64,000 nt of DNA from Apus apus (taxonomy: Eukaryota; Chordata; Aves; Apodiformes; Apodidae): contig NC_067295.1 of assembly GCF_020740795.1 (NCBI RefSeq), positions 186,001 to 250,000 on the forward strand. Direction: 5' to 3'. The notes under the pieces were generated by a model. That model was not told the DNA's origin and made no database searches. It saw only the letters and a list, made by a program, of their open reading frames with translations. A program made the position numbers and the translations under genes. Position 1 is the stretch's first letter; each line of letters begins with the position of its first letter. This document shows positions 1 through 13,300 of this stretch, piece by piece.

Positions 1-3000
1 GCTAGTGGTTTTTAAGACAAGTCATAAGAACAGCGAGGGTGGCCTGACCAGAAGGGAGGAGAACCCCTGATGCTGCTCAATGACAATGTCCATTGCCAGG
101 GCCCAGCACAGCTCAGAATGAGGCCATGGAATAGGTAGCATATGCTGAACTAATGGTCCCAATTCCTGCCCGTGTGGCACTGGATGGCTCTGTTGCCCCC
201 CTGATGTTGTGGAGAAGCAAACTCTGCTCCTGCAGCCTTGCAGCCAGGCAGTGGGGAGCACGCAGCAGGCACCCACCCTGTGAGCTCAGAGCCTCAGATG
301 CACACAGTGGCCAGTGAATATCACACAGCACAAGCCCACCAGAGCCAGCTCCTTGAGCCCTCTGCTGCCTGCTCACCAAGGGCCCAGTGCATGAACTTCA
401 GGGCCAACCACAGCCAGAGCAGACCTGGTTCTCACAGCAACTCTCTAGAGCATCAAGACAAGAACCAGGGGCTGGTCACAATCCTCAGCCAAGTGTGCAA
501 ATTCTACCCCCAGAAAGCAGTCCAGTGCTTTCTCACCCCGTTACCATTCTTGCTGCTGTGTGGGTGGCTCACTGCAAGTGAAACCAGCAGTGGCTGAGCT
601 GGGGAGAAGCAGCCAACCTCAAACTCCTCAGCTTATGGCAAATTCCCCCAACAGCACCAAGCAGGAAAGTCCCAGTGATATGTTAGTGACAGACTCAGTA
701 ACCTTCAAGCAGAGGACAAACACCACACTGCTGTGAACACCCTGCTTGCATGAAGCACAGAAAGGACCACAGAAGCAGCTGATCAACCACTGAACCCCAG
801 GGCTCCTTAGGACACCTGTCACACTCCATGGACTGGGGCAGGGCTAGAGCAGTCATCCCTCTACCCAAGGCAGGCTGAGGGGTGCAGGCTGGTAGTGTAC
901 CAACTCCTGTTGTAACAATTGCCTCTCTGCATTCATAATACAGAATTTTAGGTCTCCTGCACAGATGTTCGGAGTTTTATAAAAGGTATTCCAGTTAACA
1001 GCGAAAAAGAGAACAGCTGCTCCTCCCCCTGTGCAGCTAGATGTGCCACAGCAGTGAGCTCCTCTCTCTGTTCATCCAGGGCTGTAGCCAGTTTTTCTCC
1101 TCTTCCATCCTGCAGTCTTGCTAGAGGGGTCAAAAGCAGTTTTGTGGAAATATCCATGTTGAAGAAAGCCACAGAAGGGACAGGATAGGAGCAGGACAGC
1201 TCAAAGTAAAAACAGGCAAAGAACCTTTGGCCAGCATAGAGCAGAGACAAAGTTCCTCTCAACGTTGCTTCTCAGCTTGTCAAAGGAATGGGAACACTCA
1301 GGACTTGGCAAACTGGTGGTGGTGCTGATGGCTGGGAAAACACACCAAGGTATGGCAATCTAGCAAGCTTAAACTTTGACTTTTACCTTTGCTTTGGAGC
1401 AATCTGCTCTGAGAGATAATACTCCTGCAGCTGAAAACCAGACCAGTTTTACTGTTCTCCTTGCTCTGATCGCCAGCAAGTTCATGCTGGAACTGCTGCT
1501 TGGCTTCTGACCCTGTCACCACAGCTCAAGGGGCCTGGGGCTGGTTCCACAGCTGCAGTGTGGCTGCTTTGGCACAGCAACGTGTGGAAAAAAAATCAAC
1601 ATTCTGGGTAATGTGTAACGATATATCACCACATGGGAGCCTGGGCAGACCTTATACTCAGCAATTTGCAGAGAGTGGAAAATGATCTGTGTGTGTGTGT
1701 GCACTGCACAGTTCCACTAAGAGTTGAGTCAAAAACACCTATTCTTTGTGAAAGCAACTATACACAAAATTACACACTTTGGAAGCAGCTCTGTAAGAGC
1801 TAGAATACAAACTGCATAAATCCCTAAGAACTTTTCCACAGCAAAGACATGACTTGAAGAAAACAAAGTTTTCTCAAGTCTCTGTTCACTAAGGAATTTT
1901 GTCACATAATTCTGGAGCCAGAGATAGACATTAAGGAGTGGGGTTTTGGAAATCACAATTCCCTCATTTGGTTTTCTCACCCTTTGTTCCTTTCACCACG
2001 TCACTGCTAGAACGCAACACCTAAAATAAGTTTTCTTAGATAAAGTTTGTAGCTCATGATGGGTAAGCACTTGGAATCCATGCACCCTGCCCGAACAATG
2101 CAAGATGCAGAGATAAGTATGTAAAGAGCTGACACCTCCCTCACCCTGCCCCCCAAAACTGGACCCCATATCCACAAACTCCTGCACCCTCATCTTGTGT
2201 TTACTGTTAAAGTTTTCCACAGGCAATGACAAACATTGTGGTTGACAGGAATTTGCCATCAGCTGTTCCATACAGGTGCATGCTTCCAAGGAGCTAACAT
2301 GTCCAGAAAGAGGAGAAGGAAAAAGAGGCAAGGCTGTGGTGTTCCCTGCAAAAGAGTAGCAGTCTATCAGAACTAGCTTCCCCTGAACTGGAGATACACC
2401 TGCTTTTCTCAGGAACCCATTTCACTCATGGTGAGTCAGGCTGCTAATATGTGGTAGACAGCCAGGAGAGAAAGATCTGGAGGTGGAGTGACTGTGAGAT
2501 AATAATAAATGGCATTGTAACTAGGCTAAAACTTGGCCCAAGCTTCCACTTGCACTGCAGTCTTACAAAACAAACTGAGAAATACTGAAAATACACTTAC
2601 ATGAGCAGTAACTCTGTGTCACAGTAGGAGCACTCCACTAGCTAAAAAAGACATGCTTGGAGGGTCCCAGCCTTCAGGGATGAAGTTCCTCTCTCAGGAG
2701 GGGAAAGTGCCTTTGCCAGCACAGGCTGGTCCCCAGGGGGTGCGGCTCAGGCCACGGCAGCTTGCTGCAGGATGGGGAGCCAGCCCAGGCAGAACTCCCA
2801 CATAATGTTGGGCCAGAAACCTGGCACCTGACGCCTGCTTGCATTTTACAGCCTGGCAATAGCTCTGGATGACAAAAGCAGAGGCAGTGGAGGATGGAAC
2901 ATGAACCAGGCTCCCACCGCAGTAATGCACCATGCCTGCTGCAGCACACAGGGTGAGCTGGCCAGCCCCCAGCCAGCCCCCGTGCTTATCAACAGCTCTG

Positions 3001-4899
3001 GGTTATGAAAGGCATAGGAATAGGGCTCCCCCCTCTCCAAGAGCTACAGTTTGATTTCACCAGAGAAATACTGAAGGGGGAGAAGGGGAAGAATACCCAA
3101 GCACAAAACGCCACCATATGGAACCAAGCAGAAAGGAGAGCACAGCTATCTAGGAGGAAAAAAAAAAAAAAAAAAAAAAAAAGCTGAGGAAAGGCAGAGT
3201 CAGGCTGGGGCTCAGCAGAGAAGTGCTGCAGCAGACAGCTTTCTGGCCTGAGCAGCGACCTCCTGGGTGCTCGAGCCAAGTGCAAGCTTTCCAGGAGGAT
3301 TTCACTAAGAGCACAGGGGAGAGTGCAGGAGCAGAAGGGGAAGAAAGCACCACTAGTGTCCCTGCACCTCACTGAACAGCCCTGTGCTACTAGTCATCAG
3401 TGAGCAACCCATTCCGGGTAGCTGCAATAACTAGCTCTGGGTTTCTGCTTAAACTTGACTTTGCTTTGATTTAGGGAAGTGAGCCAAGCTTACTCAAGAG
3501 GCAGAGCATGGCCTCTGTGCATCCTCCTGTTCCACCATTTCAGTGAGGGTTTGGTTGGTGGGTCTTGGAAAGCCTCTTTGTCTCTCTGCCTCTCAGTCTG
3601 TGCTGATGTTAACTACAGCAGCAACTGCCCTCATGCAAAGAAAGCACATTTCTGAGAGAGTTAAACCTCACCTGAGTGAAAATAAAATTCAACCCAATAT
3701 TTTCAGTAAAAACAAATAAATAACATGTTCATCAGCACTTTAGATACAAGCAGCAAGATCTTTCACTAACCACCATCATAATGAAAGTGATCTATAAACC
3801 AGTACCTATACAAATATCAACTATCACATCTAAACAGACACTTCACTGGGAGTCTCCTTCCAGGGCTTACATACCCTTTTTTACAGCTGCAAAATTAATG
3901 GACTGCTTAGCCAACCTGAACTTTGAAAAGAGGTTTGCAGTACAAAAACCTTACTTACAGAACACATTAAATCAGTTTCTGTGCTTAGCATTATGGTTTC
4001 CTTCCTTATGAGCAGCAAGGCAGACAGGTTTTTCCAAATAATGATAATACACACGTATTTTAATACACATAAAGTTACTTAACAGTTCTTAACTATTTTG
4101 TACCACTGCCAGCATACTAGGGTGGAATTTACCATTCAAAATATATGATAACGCTGTAGGAAAGTTCAGAGTCATGAGTAAAACTTTTGGAACAATTACT
4201 GAAGAAGTATATGCTGCCTTAAAGCTGCAGGAATAACTCCCATTCTGACTGGACAAGAAGCTGAAAAAAAATGCTCCATCACTTTAGGGAGTCTGGTGAA
4301 AACTGTATAAACTTTCTGGGAAAACACTGCTAAGAAATGTCTGATTCCATTTACAGCCGTAGAAGTATGAAATAACTCTGCTTGTTTCTACTGAATAAGA
4401 AACTAATAATCAGTAATAGCATTGCTTAAGCCCAATGACAGTAATCTTTATTTCAGGTCTTGAGCAAGTATAGAAACATACACCCCATGCTGTGGGTGGG
4501 CACACAGGAACCCCTCCAATAAATAATTTCTGGAAGCTGTCTCATATGGTCCCTTCCCTTTGACCTGCACCACATCCACTTACAGGTGTGTCAGCACCTT
4601 CCACATCACCTTTGTGTGCTTCCCAGGCAACACACAGAGCCAGGGCCAAAACCACAGGAGTTGTACTAAGAAATCCAACTTTATGCAACTGCTGCTCACT
4701 TTTGGAGAACAATCATGGCCAGAGAAACATTAGCTCTGGCTTTGTCCCCTGGATAGAGCTGTAGCGGCACTCATTAGGAGCCAACCCACACACACACCAA
4801 CTGCCAGCCCTGCAGCAGGCACGAGCACAACCCACTGAATCCAGCCCTCACTTGAGGCATGCCTGGAAGAACAAGCAAACATTTCAATTTCCCATACAG
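1..4899. other. Region downstream of IL4R with no recognisable gene
   Basis: I find no exon, RNA gene or recognisable transposon here. All open frames are short and lack family motifs. A 25-base A run lies at 3158-3182 and a short GT run near 1688-1700. In human, IL21R lies beyond the IL4R 3' end in the same orientation, so I looked for class I cytokine receptor motifs (WSxWS, box 1) on the minus strand and saw none. Part of the right end could be IL4R 3' UTR: a minus-strand AATAAA occurs at 4447-4452 as well as at 4900-4905. Confidence 0.5.
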
Positions 4900-4905
4900 T
4901 TTATT
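4900..4905 (-). other. IL4R: Candidate IL4R polyadenylation signal
   Basis: TTTATT on the plus strand reads AATAAA in the direction of IL4R, about 38 bases after its stop codon. This would give a very short 3' UTR. A second AATAAA at 4447-4452 would give a UTR of about 0.5 kb and may be the main site. The sequence alone cannot choose between them. Confidence 0.4.
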
Positions 4906-4942
4906 TCCAAAGACTGGCTTGGCTCAGTCTTGGCAAGCATGG

Positions 4943-7385
4943 CTAGGCTACCTTCATGTAGCAGTTGTCCTCCTGTGCAAGGGCTTGTACAAGTTTCACT
5001 TTTTTCTCATTCTTACTGTTGTTTTCCCTCAATAGCTCTACTGGTCCTTTTTTAACTGCAGGTGCCAGTCTGCAACCCTCATTGTGAATGGTGTAAGATT
5101 CAGAAGGACAGGAGTTATCCACAAAAAGCGGAGGTGACAACTTGTCTGAGACCAGGAGCTCCAGGGGCTCTGCAGTTTTTCTTTCCAAGTTTAGCCCAGT
5201 GCTGTCCAGTGACTCTTCTGGTGAGCCACACTTCCTGCCTGCCACCTGCCTTATCACCTCTTCATTTGCCCCTGCATTTCCAAGTTTCTTCAAGTGGTTG
5301 TGTGTGTGGCAGTGACAGTCAGTATTTAGTCTGTTGCTGCTGCTCTCTTGCATTTCTTGATCGGTATCGTTAAAGTTGGTGGGTTTTGTTCCCTTTACAG
5401 TGTTTTCTATGCTATTAAAACCTTGACAGTTCAGCTGTAACAAATGCAGCAGCTGTTTGTCTTGGCTGGTATTTTCCTCTTTGCTATCACCAGACACTCC
5501 ATTGGAGTTGATGATCCAGAGGCTGCCATCACTGCTCTGTGTGGCATGCTCATTACAGACTGCACCTGGGACAATGCTGCAGTCAAAACCCTGTACAATC
5601 AAACCTATGTGCTCATCTGTCCTCTGGTCAGGCTCACAGATTAGGGTCTCTGGAGGTGTTCCTCTCAGGCTGTTGTATAAAAGATGAATGACAGGTTCAT
5701 ATAGTGACCTACAGATACCCTCGCTGTCCTTGTCACAGTACGTGCCATTACATTCAACTGAATCATTAAAAGGTTGATAACCAGCTTTTTGAAGTCCAGT
5801 GGGGAAATAAATTGTATCTGCTTTCTTTTGAACATTTTGATATGTTACTTGCTTATGTATTTCTTCCTGTGGTAGGAAAGCTAAAGCACTGTCATTTGCA
5901 TCCCTGGAGAAAGATGGAAAATCAGTATGTTTTGAACAGGTTTTCTGAAAGTCAAGCTGATTGTAAGGAGACCTGTAGTTGATATCATGTGTGTGATTGC
6001 TCGGGCGTTGATAGATTTCATCTCTGCAGCCAAGGTCTGGAGTCTCTGAAAACTCTGACAAAGGTGGTGAGGAGCACACATTTTCAGTACACGGAATCAG
6101 GCTACTGTTAGCCATAGACTGAGAGATAAGGGTATCAAAGCTCTTATATGTAGAGCTACTTGGTTCCTTGAATGCAGACACAAGAGTATCAAAGCTCTTG
6201 TAGGCAGAACTACAGGGCTCCATGGATGGAGAGATGAGAGTGTCACAGCTCTTGTAGGCAGAACTACAGGGCTCCATGGATGGAGAGATGAGGGTGTCAC
6301 AGCTCTTGTAGGCAGAACTACAGGGCTCCATGGATGGAGAGATGAGGGTGTCACAGCTCTTGTAGGCAGAACTACAGGGCTCCATGGATGGAGAGATGAG
6401 GGTGTCACAGCTCTTGTAGGCAGAACTACAGGGCTCCATGGATGGAGAGATGAGGGTGTCACAGCTCTTGTAGGCAGAACTACAGGGCTCCATGGATGGA
6501 GAGATGAGGGTGTCACAGCTCTTGTAGGCAGAACTACAGGGCTCCATGGATGGAGAGATGAGGGTGTCACAGCTCTTGTAGGCAGAACTACAGGGCTCCA
6601 TGGATGGAGAGGTAAGGGTTTCAAAACTCCTCTGTGCAGGGTTGCTTATTCTGTCCTTATTGGTCCCAAAGGATAATTTATTTGTAGATTCCTGGATCAG
6701 GACACATGAGTCATGTTGACTTTCAAAACTGCATGAAAAAAGGCTTTGATGAACTGTGTGTTGAAGATCTCTTGCATCCAGAGAAGCAGAATTTATGCTG
6801 GAGCTCCGATAGCCAGATTCAAAGGATTCTTCTGATTGTTCTGACTTCTTGCTGGCTGTACTACAATTGTACTGATCCTGAGAGGCTTTGGTGAAAAGGG
6901 AGACTGTGAGAGTAGCATCACATGGCCACTGACTCTGGACGGTGCTTTCTTGTGTGTTTTGCTGTGATGGATTTTCTGACTCAAGTTTCTCAAAGTTTTT
7001 ATTCTCACCTGTGATGATGTCTGAGTCTCTATTGTCTTGCATGTTGTGCTCATCTGCCAGGAGCTCAATAAACATGCGAGCTAGTGCATCGTTGTGTTCA
7101 GTGTGCTCTCTGAAAGCACTGGCACTGCTCTCACCAGGCTCAAACACAGTGATCTGGCCACTAGTCTCTTCCTGGGTCTCAGCCTCAATGTCTGTTAAAC
7201 ATGCACAGATTTCTATAGACTCTTCAACCACATTTGTCTCAGGGATTAAAAATGCACTGCTGCCTTTTAGAAACTGCTCTCCAGACTCGCTGTGGCAACT
7301 GCAAGATTTCTCAATGTTTCTGATGTTACCTTTTCCCTTGAAGTTTTGGCTTGACAAACTCTGATCCAGACAGTTCTTGCAACTT
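4943..7385 (-). CDS. IL4R: IL4R coding exon 9 (cytoplasmic tail)
   Basis: This 2443-nt terminal exon encodes residues 309-1122, about 72% of the protein. The acceptor is TTCCAAATACAG at 7386 onward and the stop is TAG at 4943-4945. It opens with SCKNCL, comparable to human WKNCL, which fixes the frame. The open frame continues 9 codons upstream of the TTG at 7357, so no internal start is needed. It contains the tandem repeat and the GYQPF tyrosine at 5777-5779. Confidence 0.95.
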
Positions 7386-10300
7386 CTGTATTTGGAAGTT
7401 AAAATGAAAGGACAGTTAATGTTTATGTAAGAGGAAACTATTTTATGCTGTAAAGAAGAGGGGGTTTTTCCTTTCTCTTACTTACATTTGGTTTTCCATA
7501 TGACTCCGCTTTAACTCATGGAAAGGGAGCTTAATGTCATCAATGTAGCACAAAACTGAAAACTAATAAAGATACAAATAAGACTTAGGACATATCCCCT
7601 GCACTAGCCAGACAAGAACACTTACTACTTATTCTACTTCTGGTGACCAGGAAAAGGTATTTTTTTGCAAACTTTTAAATTACCTTGACATTTTTTACGA
7701 CCAAATGGCTCTTCGCTGGATCTGGGATTTGATCCCACCATTCTTTCTTCACTCTGCAAGGGAAGAATTGAAGTTGTTTGCTCTAACTGCATTTTGGTTT
7801 CATCAGGGTACACTTTCCTCTTCTGTTCTCTCCCTCCCAGCCACCTGTATTAAATTGCAGCAACAGGAGGTGCTTGCTCTGCACATCTCCAAGTGCTGTT
7901 TTTTGTTAAACTAGTGCAAAGATGTTTGTACATTTGGTGTGTGGCTGCTCTGCACAACCACAGTCACATGTTCTTCTAATCATGTTTTACATGATATGCA
8001 AATCAGATACGATCCCACTTTCACATTACGACTAAAAAAAAAGTAATAGCAGATATTTAACCATAATCACTGGAACTCCAACAGACTGGGGCTCAAAACT
8101 GACAATCGACACAACTGCAGCCTGTTTTGGACGCTGTGTAACAAGCCCATTATAAAATTAATAGAGAATACTCAGTTATCTATTCAGAAAATGAGGAAGT
8201 GCCACAGATTTGTGTATGTAAAACGTTTGCTCACAGACAGCAAGATGAAGGTGCTGAGAAAAAAAATGAAACATTAGATTCCTGCACTACTAGACACACG
8301 GCTAATTGACAGCAATAGTGATTATCTGTGCAAACTACCACTCTGTAAAACCTGTAAACAGCATGATACATACTTGGCAAAACAGAAGTAACAAATTACA
8401 GACACTGCCATGATCAGTACGCAGGACATGGGAACAGCCAGCTGCAGAACGTCTTCAGCTGCTACCTGGTAATCTGTTAAACAAACACATTTACATGTGG
8501 TATGTGCATATAAATATAAATACTGACACTACCAAATTTACTGCTCTCCTTGTGCACCTTAAAAGAATACTCCTTTGGAGGATGTAAAATAAAGCCTCCA
8601 GCAGACAGCAACCAGAACATACACAGTGACCAGTGGTGAGGGTGGCTGGCACAGCTGAAAGGTCAGTGGAGACACTGCAGCAGTTACTGTGAGCCAGTGT
8701 GATGTGGGAGGCCATGTGTCAGCTCCCAGGGGCAAAACTGTCAACACAGCCACTAAATGGCATTATCATCTCCACCATAGTGCAGCTAAGCCTCTTGTCC
8801 TCTCTGCTGCTCTTCAGAGATTTTTATAGCTAAAATGCTGCTTGATTTGCAGGCTAAGTATCTCTCGTTCATTTATACCCGCTTGCTCGTGGCCAATGTT
8901 GTGCTTTAGTTTAAATCTCTCTTCTCCTTCCCTGGTGTCTACTTCAAGAAATATTTTTAGAGAATAAACACATCCCCTTTCAGCCTTTTTTCACAAGGTT
9001 AAACAACCCCACTTCCTTGGTCTTCTCTTCCTTAAGTTTCCTCAGGAGTTGCCTTTTTGCATTTAGTCTCTTTGGAAGCCTTCTAGATGTATCCACAATA
9101 CTTTCAAAAGTACAGAGATGATGATTCCAGAACTCTCCTCTATAAGGAGAGCAGCAGGGTATGCAAGATATGGTTTATAAAACTATACCACCCTTTTAGC
9201 AAGCTGCTATTTGTGACAACACTTACCACTGTGAAATTCAACTTCTTCACTCCATTCACTCCAGTAGGCCGGGTAGTTTGTGTAGTTACACCTCACACTT
9301 GCAATGTAATCATAGCCTCTCTTCAAGGAGCTTGCAACAATTTCAATGCTTTTTGCCTGGTAGTTGATTGTTTTTACAGAAACCTGAAAGGAAAGTGAGA
9401 ATGTTCACTTGGATTATTTTTTTTAGGAGGTGAAGGGTTAGTGACAGCAATTAAATAACAATAGTGTTATGTGTTTCAGTGACCTTTGGCAGATGAGCAA
9501 ATGAATGACTGTATACCTAATCTGCTGTGTGTGATACTGCACTTTGTTGCCAAGAGCAGGTGATCTTTCTGACGTACCACCATGGATGTTCCTTTCCCAC
9601 CAGAAGAAGCCCAGCCCTGAAGTGTGGGATTGTGCAGGAGAGTGTGTGAAATGCCAAACATGCCACAGAGTCATGAACAGTCTTCAGCTTTCTGATATCC
9701 AAGGAACAAATGAAGTTCTGGAACAGGAATACTCCATTTTCAGTGTCTGCCCTGTCTGCTGTGAGCAGCAGACTCTTCTGGGCTGGCAGTCAGAAGTCTC
9801 AATCCTTTAAAGCCCAACTAAACCATCCGGGGGCAATGCGACCTGTGACAAATGTGTAATCAGCAACATTGTGGGACTTGCCCTTGCTGGCCCATACACC
9901 ATTATTCATTAAATACTTTCAAGACCTTTTAAGCCTGAAATCTCCAGAGAAACAGAAAATTAAGAGACCAGCTGTCTCTTACCTCTGCTGGGTGCTGCTT
10001 CCTCCAGTATTTCACTTCATAGATGACTGGCTGTCCAGAAAGCATGGATGGGTAAGTGTAGCTCTCCTCCCAACTCAGATTGAAATTACCATTTTCAGCT
10101 TTCTCAACGGCAAGATTTTTGGGGGCCCTTGGCTTAACTGTATGTTAAAAAACACAATTAAGGGGAATGTGGCAACGGAAAAGCACTGATGGAGGGAAGC
10201 AGAGACAAACGTTCACGAGAATTGCACTGCAGGCAATGCACTTAGCCCTCTTCACTACACTGTACCACAAGGCTAGAGAGGCAAAAACAGAGCAACTGCA

Positions 10301-13300
10301 AGGTATTAATTAACAAGAACTGAATCTTCAAGCTGGCTGAGCTACCTGCAAGTTCAACCTTTTAGTGCACTGGATGCACCTTTCAGCCTGGAAAAATGGG
10401 AACAACCTGCACCCTGGGCCATGGGATAGGCCCACTGCTCCCAACAGCTTAACAGCCAGGCTGTGTTGGACACCTGTCTCTTAGACTGATGGTAAGGCTG
10501 TTTACTCTGTTGATAACCAGCAGCAACAATCAAGTACTCTGAAGAGAAGCAGCTCATTGATGCAGATTCGTGCCTACCTAAGGTATGTGAATTATTTCTC
10601 TGAGCATTTGAGGTGACAAATGTTATGAACGAGCACAGTTCTACACAAACGATGTGCCTATGGAGAGAGATAAACTGTGTATGTGCTTCTGTGAAAGAGT
10701 AGTCATTAACTTTTTATCACTGGCTGTTATAATGCAGCAGCAATTACTGCAAGAATCTCTCATCAGGGGCATGACTTAACTAGCATGAAAAATCAGAGTA
10801 TGGCAAAGACAGGAATGGAAGAAATTTCAGCAGGGATAGCCCAGTGTCCTTCTAGAAACTGGAAGGAGCACATTCCTCTTCATCCTTGAACTCTACAGCT
10901 ACAAGTAAAATGCAGTAAAGACACATCTAAGCCCCTGAACTGCTGCTGGCTGGCAGCAGAGAGGGTACAGCTAAAGGAAAAAAACATTACTTATACTCTT
11001 TCCTTAAAAATCTACTGCAGAATCAGGTTTCTAAGCCACGTGGATTTTGCATGTAAGTCAGCATGGCACTCTTCACCTCTGATAATGAAAAACTGTTCCA
11101 GTGACATTAATGAGGAGTTAGCTAGGATTGCAAAGCCTGGAACCAAATGTCCTGGTGCCAAAGTGAACAGCTACTTACCTACCAGGGCTGGTCTAACACT
11201 GTAATTCCATGTATCAGTCCCATTGAACTGCAGAGCTAGAATATACATGAGGCCTGACACAAAATAATCTGGATGTATTGTGCAAGTGCACCTTAAACTG
11301 TCTTTTCCATTCTCAGGGACACACACATTCATTCTGAAAAACAGGCAAAAAAATTATGTGATGTTTAGAGTATGGCACACTATTTACTGAAATAATCAAG
11401 CCTCCCATTGTGTAGAGCTCATGAAATCTGAGGCAAGCAAGCTCAGTTCCTAGAAATGTTTAGTCCAAACAAATCCAAACCAAAACTGAGCTCCTCCAAA
11501 TTCCCAAACAACCCACCCTCCCCAAACTTGACAGAAAAGCTAAGGATTGATCCCGAGAGTAAAAATTAACGCCCTTCGTCACACTTCAATTTTTGAAGGA
11601 GCAGGCTGACAGCTTGCTAGCATAGAAACAGGTTTACTGCAGTGTATGAAGTGAGGATATGTGGATGTGTGTGTGTAGAAATCATATGGAGAGGAAAAAA
11701 GAGAGTCCAGATGCATCTTCCTTTGTAGGAGATGACGACTGGCCCTGCTGCAGAACAGGAACAAGTCTGTGCTTGAGCACAGAGCTAAACTATAGGCAGA
11801 GTCAATTGCCTGGGCTCCAGGGGACAGTACCTTTCACACAGACTACAGGCTAGTAAATCAGGAAAGATTTCTCATGAACGAGGTAAAATTCTGCATGAAA
11901 TGAAGGTCAGGTAAATTTGAGAGCCCTACGACTCCTACAAGTAGGACTTCATCACTCCTCTGTCCTATGAGTGCAGAGAAGAGCCGACCACTGAACAGAA
12001 CATGCTGTTAATTGCAGCGACCCACTTTCCTCCTGGCAAGAAGAATAATCTGGATTATGTTTTGTCCCAGATACCCATGGTAGAGAGAGGGAATCAAAGC
12101 TGATGATGGCTATAGGATATACCAAGTTTCAACAGTGATAATGGAACATCTTACTAAACTTACGGTGGAGAAAGAAATTCTTTTCTGTAGTGGAGCAGGA
12201 ATTCTTTGGAGCAATTTGTTTGTGCAGGTACCTTCCAGTGACAAGTGAGCTCTTTGTCATAGTCAGTGAAGCAAGCAAATTCCTCTACACGTCCTGCAGC
12301 CATAACTAGGGAGAAGCAGCACACAATGAAAAGCAAGAGAATCACAACAATAAGTTGGACTAAGCAGAAACATTAACTTTTCCATCTAAACAGAGCTACC
12401 AACTCACTATAGATAAAGGCAAAACGTTATTATCTCCACCTTGCTGGGGTTAACATCTACGGTCTTGGAAAGTCTGCAGTAGTAATACTGAAATAGAAGG
12501 GCACAAGTCCTCCAACACAGCCCTCCAAGCATAGAAAATCTGATTCTGACAGCTCTACCTAAAATCCATGAACATTTATTTATAACACATCATCATCCCA
12601 TGTGCTACATACAAAAGATTCCAAAGCACAGACAGCAGTCATACCAAGATCACTGCTAGCAGGCATGTACTTTATCTACAGTGGTTCTCAGCTTCCCAAA
12701 TACATGCCCTCTGCTCCCCCAAGTAGTTCCCCACTGCACAGAACATACTCCTGTCACAGGCTTTCTTATAGCACACACCTTTTCTTAATTTCACTCAGTA
12801 TTTCCTGTTTTGTCTTCTACTTTTCATTGTTATGATGGTGTTTGGAAACCTGGAGAGATTTAGTCACCTTGTTCCAGGCATTGAGAGAGTGCAGAAAAGC
12901 CCAAAGTCTCTGCACTCCCAATGTTTGTATTTACAATCTCTTCCACTGGCAGTATTTAAGGGAAAAAAAAAAAAATAAATAAACAAAATTGGTCAAAATA
13001 TATTTGTTAGAACTGGAAAGGGAAATGGAATACACAACCCTGTGTATCCCTTCCAGGCTTATTTTGCATTATTTCTATGCACTCCACATGAGTGAAACCA
13101 GGAACAGAAGAGGAGGAGTTATGTGACAGTAAGGTCATGCTGTCACTAGGACTAACAGTGTGGTACTGGAATGGGATCATTTCTAAATGAAGCCGTCAGA
13201 AATAGCTAATACTCTTATCATCCCAGACAATTATTTTCCTTTTTTGATTACTAACTTCTCTGTTATTGGTAAATATTAACAATATCTCTTTTCTTGCACA

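Larger units (their letters stand above)
7386..12163 (-). other. IL4R: IL4R introns 2-8 between the mapped exons
   Basis: The intervals between exons 2 and 9 are GT-AG introns of roughly 100 to 1040 bases (7386-7485, 7563-7683, 7754-8373, 8474-9226, 9384-9982, 10138-11178, 11334-12163). I see no further exon, RNA gene or clear transposon in them. Open frames within them read across splice sites and have no family features. Confidence 0.7.

Noticed and set aside
2694-2933. Minus-strand frame containing HYCGGSLV, reminiscent of trypsin-like proteases
   Set aside because: No histidine or GDSGGP motif follows and no splice sites support it. It is an eight-residue coincidence.
1-4899. Search for IL21R exons expected by synteny
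   Set aside because: No WSxWS, box 1 or paired-cysteine exon was visible on the minus strand. IL21R probably lies beyond the left edge.
12306-12345. Hydrophobic MILLLFIVCCFSLVMAA leader just before IL4R domain 1
   Set aside because: It lies across the polypyrimidine tract and AG of a good splice acceptor. The true leader exon is at 16136-16205.
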